Of a stretch of 64,000 bases of DNA, positions 54,284 to 61,898 are shown in pieces; position 1 is the first letter of the stretch, and each line of letters starts with the position of its first letter. The position numbers and the translations under genes were made by a program. A model generated the notes under the pieces. The model did no database searches. It worked only from the letters and a program-made list of their open reading frames with translations, and had not been told where the DNA came from. The DNA comes from Aurantimonas endophytica (GTDB lineage Bacteria; Pseudomonadota; Alphaproteobacteria; Rhizobiales; Rhizobiaceae), in the NCBI RefSeq assembly GCF_014196845.1, contig NZ_JACIEM010000006.1, positions 372,001-436,000 on the forward strand, written 5' to 3'.

Positions 54284-54326
54284 GAGCCCAACGCAGGGCC
54301 CCAGTTTCGCGTCCAATGACGGGCGC
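54284..54326 (+). promoter_or_regulatory. Tandem ANTAR-type RNA hairpins (NasT binding site)
   Basis: Hairpin P1 closes on GCCC (54286-54289) / GGGC (54296-54299) with hexaloop AACGCA. Hairpin P2 is GCGTCC (54309-54314) / GGGCGC (54321-54326) with hexaloop AATGAC. Both loops have A at position 1 and G at position 4, the signature of ANTAR RNA targets, and the two are joined by a 9-nt linker. An intrinsic terminator begins 8 nt later. This is the expected NasT antitermination site. Confidence 0.8.
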
Positions 54327-54333
54327 TCCAGGC

Positions 54334-54404
54334 AAAGCCGCCGATCAAGTCAAGCGCTGCCCGCAGGTCGGGCGCGTGAGGCCTGCTCGGCGGCTTTTTT
54401 GTTT
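54334..54404 (+). terminator. Leader terminator of the nitrate operon (attenuator)
   Basis: AAAGCCGCCGA (54334-54344) pairs perfectly with TCGGCGGCTTT (54387-54397), followed by TTTGTTTT. The 42-nt loop holds a nested GCCCG-CAGGT-CGGGC stem. It lies 47 bp before the transporter start, so it would stop the operon unless NasT binds the upstream hairpins. Confidence 0.85.
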
Positions 54405-54450
54405 TCCAGCCCAGGCACGGCCGATCCCACGGCCAACGATGGAGCCAGAA

Positions 54451-55746
54451 ATGACCGACACATCCGCACATTCTTCCGCCGGCTCGGCGACGCGAGCATT
54501 GTCCATGTCCACCGTCGCCTTCACCGTCTGCTTCGCCGTCTGGACGATCTTCTCGATCATCGGCATCCGTATCAAGGAGGACCTCGGCCTCAACGAGACG
54601 CAGTTCGGCCTGCTGGTGGGAATGCCGATCCTCACCGGCTCGCTGGTTCGCATGCTGCTCGGCATCTGGACGGACCGTCTCGGCGGCCGGCTCGTCTACA
54701 CCGTGACCATGCTGGCCGCGGCCTTCGCGACGTTCCTGCTCGCCTTCGCCACGACCTACGCCCAGATGCTGGTGGCGGCGCTCGGCGTCGGCCTCGCCGG
54801 CGGCTCGTTCGCGGTCGGCGTCGCCTATGTCTCGCGCTTCTATCCCGCCAGCCGTCAGGGGACGGCGCTCGGGATCTTCGGCGTCGGCAATGTCGGTGCG
54901 GCGGTGACGAAGTTCGTCGCGCCCTTCGTGCTGCTCGCCTTTGGCTGGCAGAGCGTGGCGATGGCCTGGGCCGTGGCGCTTGCGGCCATGGCGGTGATCT
55001 TCTGGTTCGCCACAGAGGACGATCCGGTGATCCGCCAGCGGCGCCTGACCGGTGCGGGGCAGCCGCGCAGCTTCCTTGCCGAGTTCGCGCCGCTGCGCGA
55101 CCTGCGGGTCTGGCGCTTCGCCCTCTACTACTTCTTCGCCTTCGGCGCCTTCTTGGCACTCGCCCTCTGGCTGCCGCGGTACCTCATCGGCGTCTACGGC
55201 TTCGACCTCGCCACCGCCGGCATGATCGGCGCCGCCTACTCGATCCCGGCCTCAATCTTCCGCGCCTATGGCGGCGTCCTGTCCGACCGGGTGGGCGCGC
55301 GAACCGTGCTCTACTGGACCTTCACGGTGTCGGCGCTCTGCTGCGCCATCCTCGCGATCCCGGCGACGGACTACGCCGTGCAGGGGATGAACGGACCCAT
55401 CGCCTTCCACATGGCAATCGGCCCGACGGCCTTCGTCGCGGTCGCCTTCGTGCTCGGCCTGTTCATGAGCTTCGGCAAGGCGGCCGTCTACAAGCACATC
55501 CCGGTCTACTACCCGCAGAATGTCGGGGCGGTCGGAGGTCTCGTCGGCATGATCGGCGGCCTCGGCGGCTTCTTCCTGCCGATCGCCTTCGGCGCGCTCA
55601 ACGATCTCACCGGCATCTGGTCGAGCTGCTTCATGCTGCTCTTCGTCCTGGTCGCCGCGTGCCTCGCGTGGATGCATCTCGCCGTCCGGCGGATGGAGAG
55701 GCAGGCCGAAGCGCCCGCGACCTCCTTTGCTCCGGCTGCAGAATGA
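54451..55746 (+). CDS. Nitrate/nitrite transporter (NarK/NasA-type MFS)
   Basis: A 431-residue MFS protein with about 12 predicted transmembrane segments. The nitrate-transporter signature is visible in VGLAGGSFAVGVAYVSRFYP...GTALGIFGVGNVGAAVTKF and again in the second half, YYPQNVGAVGGLVGMIGGLGGFFLP. It would import nitrate for the reductases downstream. ATG 54451 has GGAG 6 bp upstream; ATG 54439 is a weaker alternative. Confidence 0.93.
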   Translation: MTDTSAHSSAGSATRALSMSTVAFTVCFAVWTIFSIIGIRIKEDLGLNETQFGLLVGMPILTGSLVRMLLGIWTDRLGGRLVYTVTMLAAAFATFLLAFATTYAQMLVAALGVGLAGGSFAVGVAYVSRFYPASRQGTALGIFGVGNVGAAVTKFVAPFVLLAFGWQSVAMAWAVALAAMAVIFWFATEDDPVIRQRRLTGAGQPRSFLAEFAPLRDLRVWRFALYYFFAFGAFLALALWLPRYLIGVYGFDLATAGMIGAAYSIPASIFRAYGGVLSDRVGARTVLYWTFTVSALCCAILAIPATDYAVQGMNGPIAFHMAIGPTAFVAVAFVLGLFMSFGKAAVYKHIPVYYPQNVGAVGGLVGMIGGLGGFFLPIAFGALNDLTGIWSSCFMLLFVLVAACLAWMHLAVRRMERQAEAPATSFAPAAE

Positions 55747-55766
55747 CGGATCGGGGGAGAACGGGA

Positions 55767-58217
55767 ATGACCCAGAAACTCGTCATCATCGGTAACGGCA
55801 TGGCGCCCGGCAGGATGCTCGAGCACCTGCTGGAGGCGGCGCCGGACCGCTACGACATCACGATCTTCAATGCCGAGCCGCGCGTGAACTACGACCGCAT
55901 CATGCTGTCGCCGGTCCTGTCGGGCGAGAAGAGCTTCGAGGAGATCGTGATCCATGGCGACGGCTGGTACGTCGAGAACGCCATCACGCTCTACAAGGGC
56001 CACCGCATCGTCGCGATCGATCGCGACGCCCGGACGGTGACGTCGGACCATGGCGTCACGGAGCCCTACGACAAGCTCGTCATCGCGACCGGATCGGTTC
56101 CCTTCATCATCCCGGTACCGGGCAAGGACCTGCCCGGCGTCCTGACCTATCGCGACCTCGACGACGTCAACGCCATGCTGCTGGCGGCGCAGTCACGCCA
56201 GAGCGCGGTGGTGATCGGCGGCGGGCTGCTGGGGCTCGAAGCGGCCGCCGGGCTGAAGGATCGCGGCATGGACGTGACGGTGCTGCACGTCATGCCGACG
56301 CTGATGGAGCGCCAGCTCGACCCAGCCGCCGGATACCTCTTGCAGAAGGCGGTGGAGGATCGCGGCATCAAGGTCGTGACCAAGGCGAACACCAGGCAGA
56401 TCGTCGGAAGCGGCAGGGTCGAGGGGGTGGAACTCGACGACGGTACCGTGATTTCCGCCTCCCTGGTCGTCATGGCCGTCGGCATCCGGCCGAGCGCCAC
56501 GCTGGCGGCAGAGGCCGGCCTGGCGGTGAACCGCGGAATCGTCGTCGACGATCGGATGCGCACATCCGACCCGGACATCCTCTCCCTCGGCGAATGCGCG
56601 GAGGTGGGCGGCCACGTCTACGGTCTCGTCGCGCCGCTCTACCGGATGGCCAAGGTCGCCGCCTCGACGCTGCTCGGCGGGGCGGGCGAGAGCTTCGCGC
56701 ATGTCGACACGCCCACCAAGCTGAAGGTGACCGGCATCGACCTCTACTCCGTCGGCGACTTCGCGGACGGCGACGATCGGGAGGAAATCGTCCTGCGCGA
56801 TGCATCCGCCGGCATCTACAAACGCGTGGTGCTCAAGGAAGATCGCATCATCGGGACGGTGCTGTTCGGCGAGACGTCCGATGGCGCCTGGTTCGCGGAC
56901 ATGCAGAAGCAGCAGACCGACATATCCGGGCTGCGCGACACGCTGATCTTCGGGCAGGCCTTCCAGGGGGGCGCCTCCGCGGACCCTTTGGCGGCCGTTG
57001 CGGCACTGGCGGATGATGCGGAAATCTGCGGCTGCAACGGCGTCTGCAAAGGCACCATCGTGTCGGCCATCGCGTCGAAGGGGCTGAACTCGCTCGACGG
57101 CGTCCGGGCCCATACCAAGGCGTCGGCTTCGTGCGGCACCTGTACCGGGCTCGTCGAGAAGCTGATGACGCTGACGCTGGGCGACAGCTACAATCCGGGG
57201 GCGATCCAGCCGATCTGCGGCTGCACCGAGCTCGGCCATGACGACGTCCGCCGCCTGATCAAGGCCAAGCATCTCAAGACCATTCCCGCGGTCATGCAGG
57301 AGCTGGAGTGGAAGACCTCCTGCGGCTGCGCCAAGTGCCGCCCGGCGCTCAACTACTATCTCGTGGCCGACTGGCCGGACCAGTACGCCGACGACTACCA
57401 GTCGCGCTTCGTCAACGAGCGCGTGCACGCCAACATCCAGCGGGACGGCACCTATTCGGTCGTGCCCCGCATGTGGGGCGGCATGACGTCGTCGAAGGAA
57501 CTGCGGGCCATCGCCGACGTGGTCGACAAGTTCGCCATCCCGGCGGTCAAGGTCACCGGCGGCCAGCGCATCGACATGCTCGGCATCCGCAAGGAGGACC
57601 TGCCGGCCGTCTGGGCCGATCTCGGCAAGGCCGGCTTCGTCTCCGGACAGGCCTACGCCAAGGGCCTGCGCACGGTGAAGACCTGCGTCGGCACGGACTG
57701 GTGCCGCTTCGGGACGCAGGATTCCACCGGCCTCGGCATCCGCATCGAGAAGTTCATGTGGGGCTCTTGGACGCCGGCCAAGCTGAAGATGGGCGTGTCG
57801 GGCTGCCCCCGGAACTGCGCCGAGGCCACCTGCAAGGACGTCGGGGTGATCTGCGTCGACAGTGGCTTCGAGATCCACTTCGCCGGGGCCGCCGGCCTCG
57901 ACATCAAGGGTACCGAAGTGCTCGGCCTGGTGAAGAGCGAGGACGAGGCGCTGGAGGTGATCGTCGCGCTTACGCAGATGTATCGCGAGCAGGGCCGCTA
58001 TCTCGAGCGCATCTACAAATGGGCCCGGCGCGTCGGCACCGACGAGATCCGGCGGCAGGTCCTCGATGATCGGGAGCGTCGCAGGGCCTATTACGATCGC
58101 TTCGTGTTCAGCCAGAAATTCGCCCAGGTCGACCCGTGGTCGGAGCGTGTCTCGGGCAAGGACAAGCATGAGTTCCAGCCGATGGCGGCGATCCCTCGCG
58201 CGGAGGCCGCGGAATGA
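55767..58217 (+). CDS. nirB: Assimilatory nitrite reductase, large subunit
   Basis: An 816-residue protein. It has N-terminal FAD- and NAD(P)H-binding domains (VIIGNGMAPGRMLEHLLE; VVIGGGLLGLEAAAGLKDRG), a BFD-like [2Fe-2S] domain (CGCNGVCKGTI...SCGTCTGLVEKL), a second cysteine-rich stretch (CGCAKCRPALNYYLV) and the C-terminal siroheme/[4Fe-4S] reductase part with CRFGTQDSTGLG and GCPRNCAEATCKD. It reduces nitrite to ammonium with NAD(P)H, using NirD as small subunit. Here nirD is 607 bp downstream, split off by a toxin-antitoxin pair on the other strand. Confidence 0.96.
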   Translation: MTQKLVIIGNGMAPGRMLEHLLEAAPDRYDITIFNAEPRVNYDRIMLSPVLSGEKSFEEIVIHGDGWYVENAITLYKGHRIVAIDRDARTVTSDHGVTEPYDKLVIATGSVPFIIPVPGKDLPGVLTYRDLDDVNAMLLAAQSRQSAVVIGGGLLGLEAAAGLKDRGMDVTVLHVMPTLMERQLDPAAGYLLQKAVEDRGIKVVTKANTRQIVGSGRVEGVELDDGTVISASLVVMAVGIRPSATLAAEAGLAVNRGIVVDDRMRTSDPDILSLGECAEVGGHVYGLVAPLYRMAKVAASTLLGGAGESFAHVDTPTKLKVTGIDLYSVGDFADGDDREEIVLRDASAGIYKRVVLKEDRIIGTVLFGETSDGAWFADMQKQQTDISGLRDTLIFGQAFQGGASADPLAAVAALADDAEICGCNGVCKGTIVSAIASKGLNSLDGVRAHTKASASCGTCTGLVEKLMTLTLGDSYNPGAIQPICGCTELGHDDVRRLIKAKHLKTIPAVMQELEWKTSCGCAKCRPALNYYLVADWPDQYADDYQSRFVNERVHANIQRDGTYSVVPRMWGGMTSSKELRAIADVVDKFAIPAVKVTGGQRIDMLGIRKEDLPAVWADLGKAGFVSGQAYAKGLRTVKTCVGTDWCRFGTQDSTGLGIRIEKFMWGSWTPAKLKMGVSGCPRNCAEATCKDVGVICVDSGFEIHFAGAAGLDIKGTEVLGLVKSEDEALEVIVALTQMYREQGRYLERIYKWARRVGTDEIRRQVLDDRERRRAYYDRFVFSQKFAQVDPWSERVSGKDKHEFQPMAAIPRAEAAE

Positions 58218-58221
58218 GGTC

Positions 58222-58509
58222 TCAAGCCACGTCCACGATCTCCGCGACCTTTTCCGGCATGGCGGCGATGACGCGCGCATACGCCACCGCGAAATCCGGT
58301 GGCGTCACGCGCGCCTGTTCCCAGTCCCGCAGCGTGCCGACCGGCACCTTAAAACGGCGCGCGAACTCTTCCTGGCTGAGGCCCAATCCGGTTCGCGCCA
58401 TGCGCACGATGCGCGACTTGACGGCACGCTCCATGGCATCGGGCCCGACGTCGAAATCCTCGGCATCGCCGGGATCAGCTCTGAGGACGATAGGCCTTTT
58501 CTTCGCCAC
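58222..58509 (-). CDS. HTH (XRE-type) antitoxin-like protein
   Basis: A 95-residue protein whose second half is an HTH: SRIVRMARTGLGLSQEEFARRFKVPVGTLRDWEQARVTPP. It overlaps the BrnT-like gene (58475-58750) by 35 bp at its start, downstream of it, as in toxin-first brnTA modules. Classical BrnA ends in a ribbon-helix-helix; an HTH partner of BrnT is also known. It would bind the operator and the toxin. It is antisense to the surrounding nitrate genes. Confidence 0.8.
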   Translation of the reverse strand: MAKKRPIVLRADPGDAEDFDVGPDAMERAVKSRIVRMARTGLGLSQEEFARRFKVPVGTLRDWEQARVTPPDFAVAYARVIAAMPEKVAEIVDVA

Positions 58510-58750
58510 TGTTGCTCCTCCTCACCGAAATGAAACGCGGACTGCCGTCTCTCCAGACGAAGACGGCGGTGTGAAGCCTGCCCTCGACCATGCCGATCAC
58601 CTTGTACCGCTCCTCGCCGTCCTGCGGACGGATGGAGGGAATGATCAGGTGGGCGGGATCGTCGAAAATCCTGTCGCCAAACGCGAGCGAGCATCCGTGT
58701 TTCGCCCGGTTCGCGGCGTCTTTCCTGACATCGTAGCGTTGGCTACTCAC
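58475..58750 (-). CDS. brnT: BrnT family toxin
   Basis: A 91-residue BrnT-like protein: YDVRKDAANRAKHGCSLAFGDRIFDDPAHLI, then ERYKVIGMVEGRLHTAVFVWRDGSPRFISVRRSNSGEEKAY. BrnT is a RelE-fold ribonuclease toxin. The start is a GTG (58750). It and its antitoxin lie on the minus strand between nirB and nirD, an unusual place. Confidence 0.85.
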   Translation of the reverse strand: MSSQRYDVRKDAANRAKHGCSLAFGDRIFDDPAHLIIPSIRPQDGEERYKVIGMVEGRLHTAVFVWRDGSPRFISVRRSNSGEEKAYRPQS

Positions 58751-58762
58751 CCGGACATGCTG

Positions 58763-58785
58763 CGGAATTTCCGTAATCAGGTCAA
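58763..58785 (-). promoter_or_regulatory. brnT promoter and operator candidate
   Basis: On the minus strand TTGACC (58785-58780) is followed after 17 bp by a weak CAGCAT (58762-58757); the spacer contains an 11-bp palindrome CGGAATTTCCG (58763-58773). Transcription would begin near 58750, at or just before the toxin start codon, so the mRNA could be leaderless. The palindrome is a plausible operator for the HTH antitoxin. Confidence 0.45.
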
Positions 58786-58824
58786 GCGTGGCGGGGCACC
58801 CGCCGATCTCGTGGGGGTTCCGGA

Positions 58825-59163
58825 ATGACCACTACTCTATGGCACGACATCGGCACGATCGACGACATCCCTGTCCGGGGCGCGCGCTGCGTCGCCACGC
58901 CTCAGGGTCGCATCGGCGTGTTCCGGACCGCCGACGACAGGGTCTACGCGATCGACGACCACTGCCCGCACCGTGGCGGCCCGCTCAGCGCGGGGATCGT
59001 CCACGGCGCCTCGGTGACCTGTCCGTTGCACAACTGGGTGTTCTCGCTCGAGACCGGCAAGGCGCAGGGCGCGGACGAGGGTGCGGTCCGGACCATCCCC
59101 GTCCGGCTGGTCGGACGGCGCATCTCGCTCGGCCTCGAGCATGCCCTGATGGCGGCGGAATGA
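58825..59163 (+). CDS. nirD: Nitrite reductase small subunit NirD
   Basis: A 112-residue Rieske-type protein with the two [2Fe-2S] motifs CPHRGG and CPLHNWVF. It is the small subunit of NADH-dependent assimilatory nitrite reductase. ATG 58825 follows a G-rich stretch. It overlaps the nitrate reductase gene by 4 bp (ATGA). Confidence 0.93.
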   Translation: MTTTLWHDIGTIDDIPVRGARCVATPQGRIGVFRTADDRVYAIDDHCPHRGGPLSAGIVHGASVTCPLHNWVFSLETGKAQGADEGAVRTIPVRLVGRRISLGLEHALMAAE

Positions 59164-61841
59164 CGGGGATCCCGGCAACGCCGGCGGCCGAGGCGAGGAC
59201 GACCTGCCCCTATTGCGGGGTGGGTTGCGGCGTGCTGGCGCGCGTCGCCGCGGACGGCGAGGTGACCGTCCGCGGCGATCCGGATCACCCGGCGAATTTC
59301 GGCAGGCTGTGCTCCAAGGGCGCGGCACTGGGCGAGACGACGGGACACGACGGCCGGCTGCTCGCACCCGAGATCGGCGGCCGCGCTGCATCGTGGAACG
59401 CGGCGCTCGACGTGGTCGCCAGGCGCTTTCGCGAGACGATCGACCGCCACGGGCCGGATTCGGTCGCGTTCTACGTTTCCGGCCAGTTGCTGACCGAGGA
59501 CTACTATGTCGCCAACAAGCTGATGAAGGGCTTCATCGGCTCCGGCAATATCGACACCAATTCGCGGCTCTGCATGGCTTCGTCCGTGGCAGGCCACCGG
59601 CGCGCCTTCGGCGAGGACATCGTGCCGGGGATCTATGCCGATCTGGAGGAGGCCGACCTCGTCGTCCTGACCGGTTCCAATGCGGCCTGGTGCCATCCGG
59701 TGCTCTATCAGCGGCTGCTGGCGGCCCGCGAGGAACGCGGCACGCGGATCGTTGTGGTCGACCCGCGGCGGACCGCGACGGCGGACGAATGCGACCTGCA
59801 TCTGGCGATCGAGCCGGGCACCGACGTGCTGCTCTTCAACGGTCTGCTGGCCCATATCGCTGAGGGCCGAGCGCTCGACCGCGATTTCGTTGCCAGCGCC
59901 ACGAGCGGCTTTGCCGAAGCCGTCGCGGCGGCCAGCGCCGAAGCATCCTCGCCGGCGGATGTCGCGGCGGGCTGCGGCCTGGCCGAAGCGGATGTGCGGC
60001 TCTTCTACGAGCTGTTCGCCGCGACCGAGCGGAGCGTCACGGTCTACAGCCAGGGCGTCAACCAGTCCGCCCACGGCACCGACAAGGTCAATGCCATCAT
60101 CAACTGCCATCTGGCGACAGGCCGCATCGGGCGGCCCGGCATGGGTCCGTTTTCGGTGACCGGGCAGCCCAACGCCATGGGCGGAAGGGAGGTCGGCGGG
60201 CTCGCCAACCAGCTGGCGGCGCATATGGGCTTCGAGCAGCCCGCCGACGTGGACCGTGTCGGGCGCTTCTGGAACGCGGCCGGCATCGCGCGGCATGCCG
60301 GGCTCAAGGCCGTCGACATGTTCCGGGCCGCCGGCGACGGCCGCGTCAAGGCGTTGTGGATCATGGGGACCAACCCCGCCGTCTCGATGCCGGATGCCGG
60401 CCGCGTGCGCGCCGCCCTGAAGGCCTGCGAATTCGTCGTCGTCTCGGACGTGACCCGCACCGACACCACGCTCCATGCCGACGTCCTGCTGCCGGCGGCC
60501 GCATGGGGCGAGAAGAGCGGAACCGTCACCAATTCGGAGCGCCGCCTGTCGCGCCAGCGCGCCTTCCTGCAGCCGGCGGGCAGCGCACGCGCCGACTGGC
60601 GCATCATCTGCGACGTGGCGCGGCGCATGGGCTACGCGGATGCCTTTGCCTTTGAAGGACCGGCCGCCATCTTCCGCGAACACGCGGCGCTCTCCGCCTA
60701 CGAGAATGACGGCGAACGGCTGTTCGATATCGGTGCCCTCGCTGGTCTGGACGACGCCGGCTACGAGCGCTTCGAGCCGGCCTTCTGGCCGCAGCAGCCG
60801 GGCGAAGGGGCCGGTCGTCTGCTCGGGGACGGGCGCTTTCCGACCGCCGACGGGCGCGCGCGTTTCGTCGCGGTGCGCCAGGAGGGTGTCGCGCTCGCCG
60901 TGGACGGCCAGCGCCCCATCGCGCTGAACACCGGACGCTCGCGCGACCAGTGGCACACGATGACGCGGACCGGCAGGGTCCCGCGGCTGATGGCCAATAC
61001 GCCGGAGCCGACGCTGGAGATCGCGCCGCAGGACGCTCGGCGCGAGGGACTGGCCGATGGCGACCTCGCGCATGTGTCGAGCCGATACGGCTTCGTGCGT
61101 GCCAAGGTCAGCATCTCGGCCCGCCAGAAGCCCGGCAGCGCGTTCCTGCCGATGCACTGGAGCGGCCAGTTCGCCGCCAATGCCGGGGCCGGATCCCTGG
61201 CGACGCCGACGACCGATCCGTTTTCGGGCCAGCCGGAGCTGAAGAACGTGCCGGTGCGCATCGTTCGCGAGCCCGTCGCCTGGACCGGCGTCCTGATGAC
61301 CCGGCGCGACCTGCGCCCCACCGGCTTCGTCCACTGGAGCCGATGCAAGGTCGAAGGCGGCTGGGTCTACGAGCTCTGCGGCACGGAAACCGGCGGCCAG
61401 GGAATCCTGCTGTCGCGGCAGTTTCTGAACGGCTTCTCTCGCGAACAGCTGGTCGAGTACACCGACAGGCGCGGCCTTGCCTATCGTGCCGCCGCGGTGG
61501 ATGCCGACGGGGCGCTCGCCGAGGCGCTGCTCGTGGCACCGCCGGGGCAACTGCCGCCGCGCGACTGGCTGGTTTCGCTGCTCGGGTCGCGCGCGCCGCT
61601 CGGCCCGGCCGACCGCATGGCGCTCCTGTCCGGCCGCTCGCCGTCGCCGATGCCGGCCCGAGGCCGCATCGTCTGCTCCTGCTTCAATGTCGGGATCAAC
61701 CAGATCGCCGCCGCGGTCGCCCGCGGCCGCCACAGCGTCGCGCTGATCGGCGAAGATCTGCGCGCCGGCACCAATTGCGGCTCCTGCCGCAGCGAGATCA
61801 GCCAGATCATCGAAGGCACCCGCCTGGCGGCCGCCGAGTGA
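59160..61841 (+). CDS. nasA: Assimilatory nitrate reductase, catalytic subunit
   Basis: An 893-residue molybdopterin (bis-MGD) oxidoreductase. The N-terminal [4Fe-4S] motif is CPYCGVGCGVL...RLCSKG. The Mo-domain contains SRLCMASSVAGHRRAFG and SQGVNQSAHGTDKVNAIINCHLATG. A C-terminal [2Fe-2S] (BFD-like) domain has CSCFNVGINQIAAAV and GTNCGSCRSE. There is no TAT signal, so it is cytoplasmic and assimilatory. It is the last gene of the operon (transporter, nirB, nirD, nasA). A siroheme synthase gene, often next in such operons, is absent here. Confidence 0.94.
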   Translation: MTGIPATPAAEARTTCPYCGVGCGVLARVAADGEVTVRGDPDHPANFGRLCSKGAALGETTGHDGRLLAPEIGGRAASWNAALDVVARRFRETIDRHGPDSVAFYVSGQLLTEDYYVANKLMKGFIGSGNIDTNSRLCMASSVAGHRRAFGEDIVPGIYADLEEADLVVLTGSNAAWCHPVLYQRLLAAREERGTRIVVVDPRRTATADECDLHLAIEPGTDVLLFNGLLAHIAEGRALDRDFVASATSGFAEAVAAASAEASSPADVAAGCGLAEADVRLFYELFAATERSVTVYSQGVNQSAHGTDKVNAIINCHLATGRIGRPGMGPFSVTGQPNAMGGREVGGLANQLAAHMGFEQPADVDRVGRFWNAAGIARHAGLKAVDMFRAAGDGRVKALWIMGTNPAVSMPDAGRVRAALKACEFVVVSDVTRTDTTLHADVLLPAAAWGEKSGTVTNSERRLSRQRAFLQPAGSARADWRIICDVARRMGYADAFAFEGPAAIFREHAALSAYENDGERLFDIGALAGLDDAGYERFEPAFWPQQPGEGAGRLLGDGRFPTADGRARFVAVRQEGVALAVDGQRPIALNTGRSRDQWHTMTRTGRVPRLMANTPEPTLEIAPQDARREGLADGDLAHVSSRYGFVRAKVSISARQKPGSAFLPMHWSGQFAANAGAGSLATPTTDPFSGQPELKNVPVRIVREPVAWTGVLMTRRDLRPTGFVHWSRCKVEGGWVYELCGTETGGQGILLSRQFLNGFSREQLVEYTDRRGLAYRAAAVDADGALAEALLVAPPGQLPPRDWLVSLLGSRAPLGPADRMALLSGRSPSPMPARGRIVCSCFNVGINQIAAAVARGRHSVALIGEDLRAGTNCGSCRSEISQIIEGTRLAAAE

Positions 61842-61842
61842 G

Positions 61843-61864
61843 GGGCCCTGGATCAGCGGCCCCC
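61843..61864 (+). terminator. Hairpin after the nitrate reductase gene
   Basis: GGGGCC (61843-61848) pairs with GGCCCC (61859-61864) immediately after the stop codon. A further GC-rich palindrome follows. It lies between two convergent operons and may act on both. There is no T-run. Confidence 0.4.
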
Positions 61865-61898
61865 GCGGCCGCAGCGCTCGGGCCCGGGGCCGCGGCGG

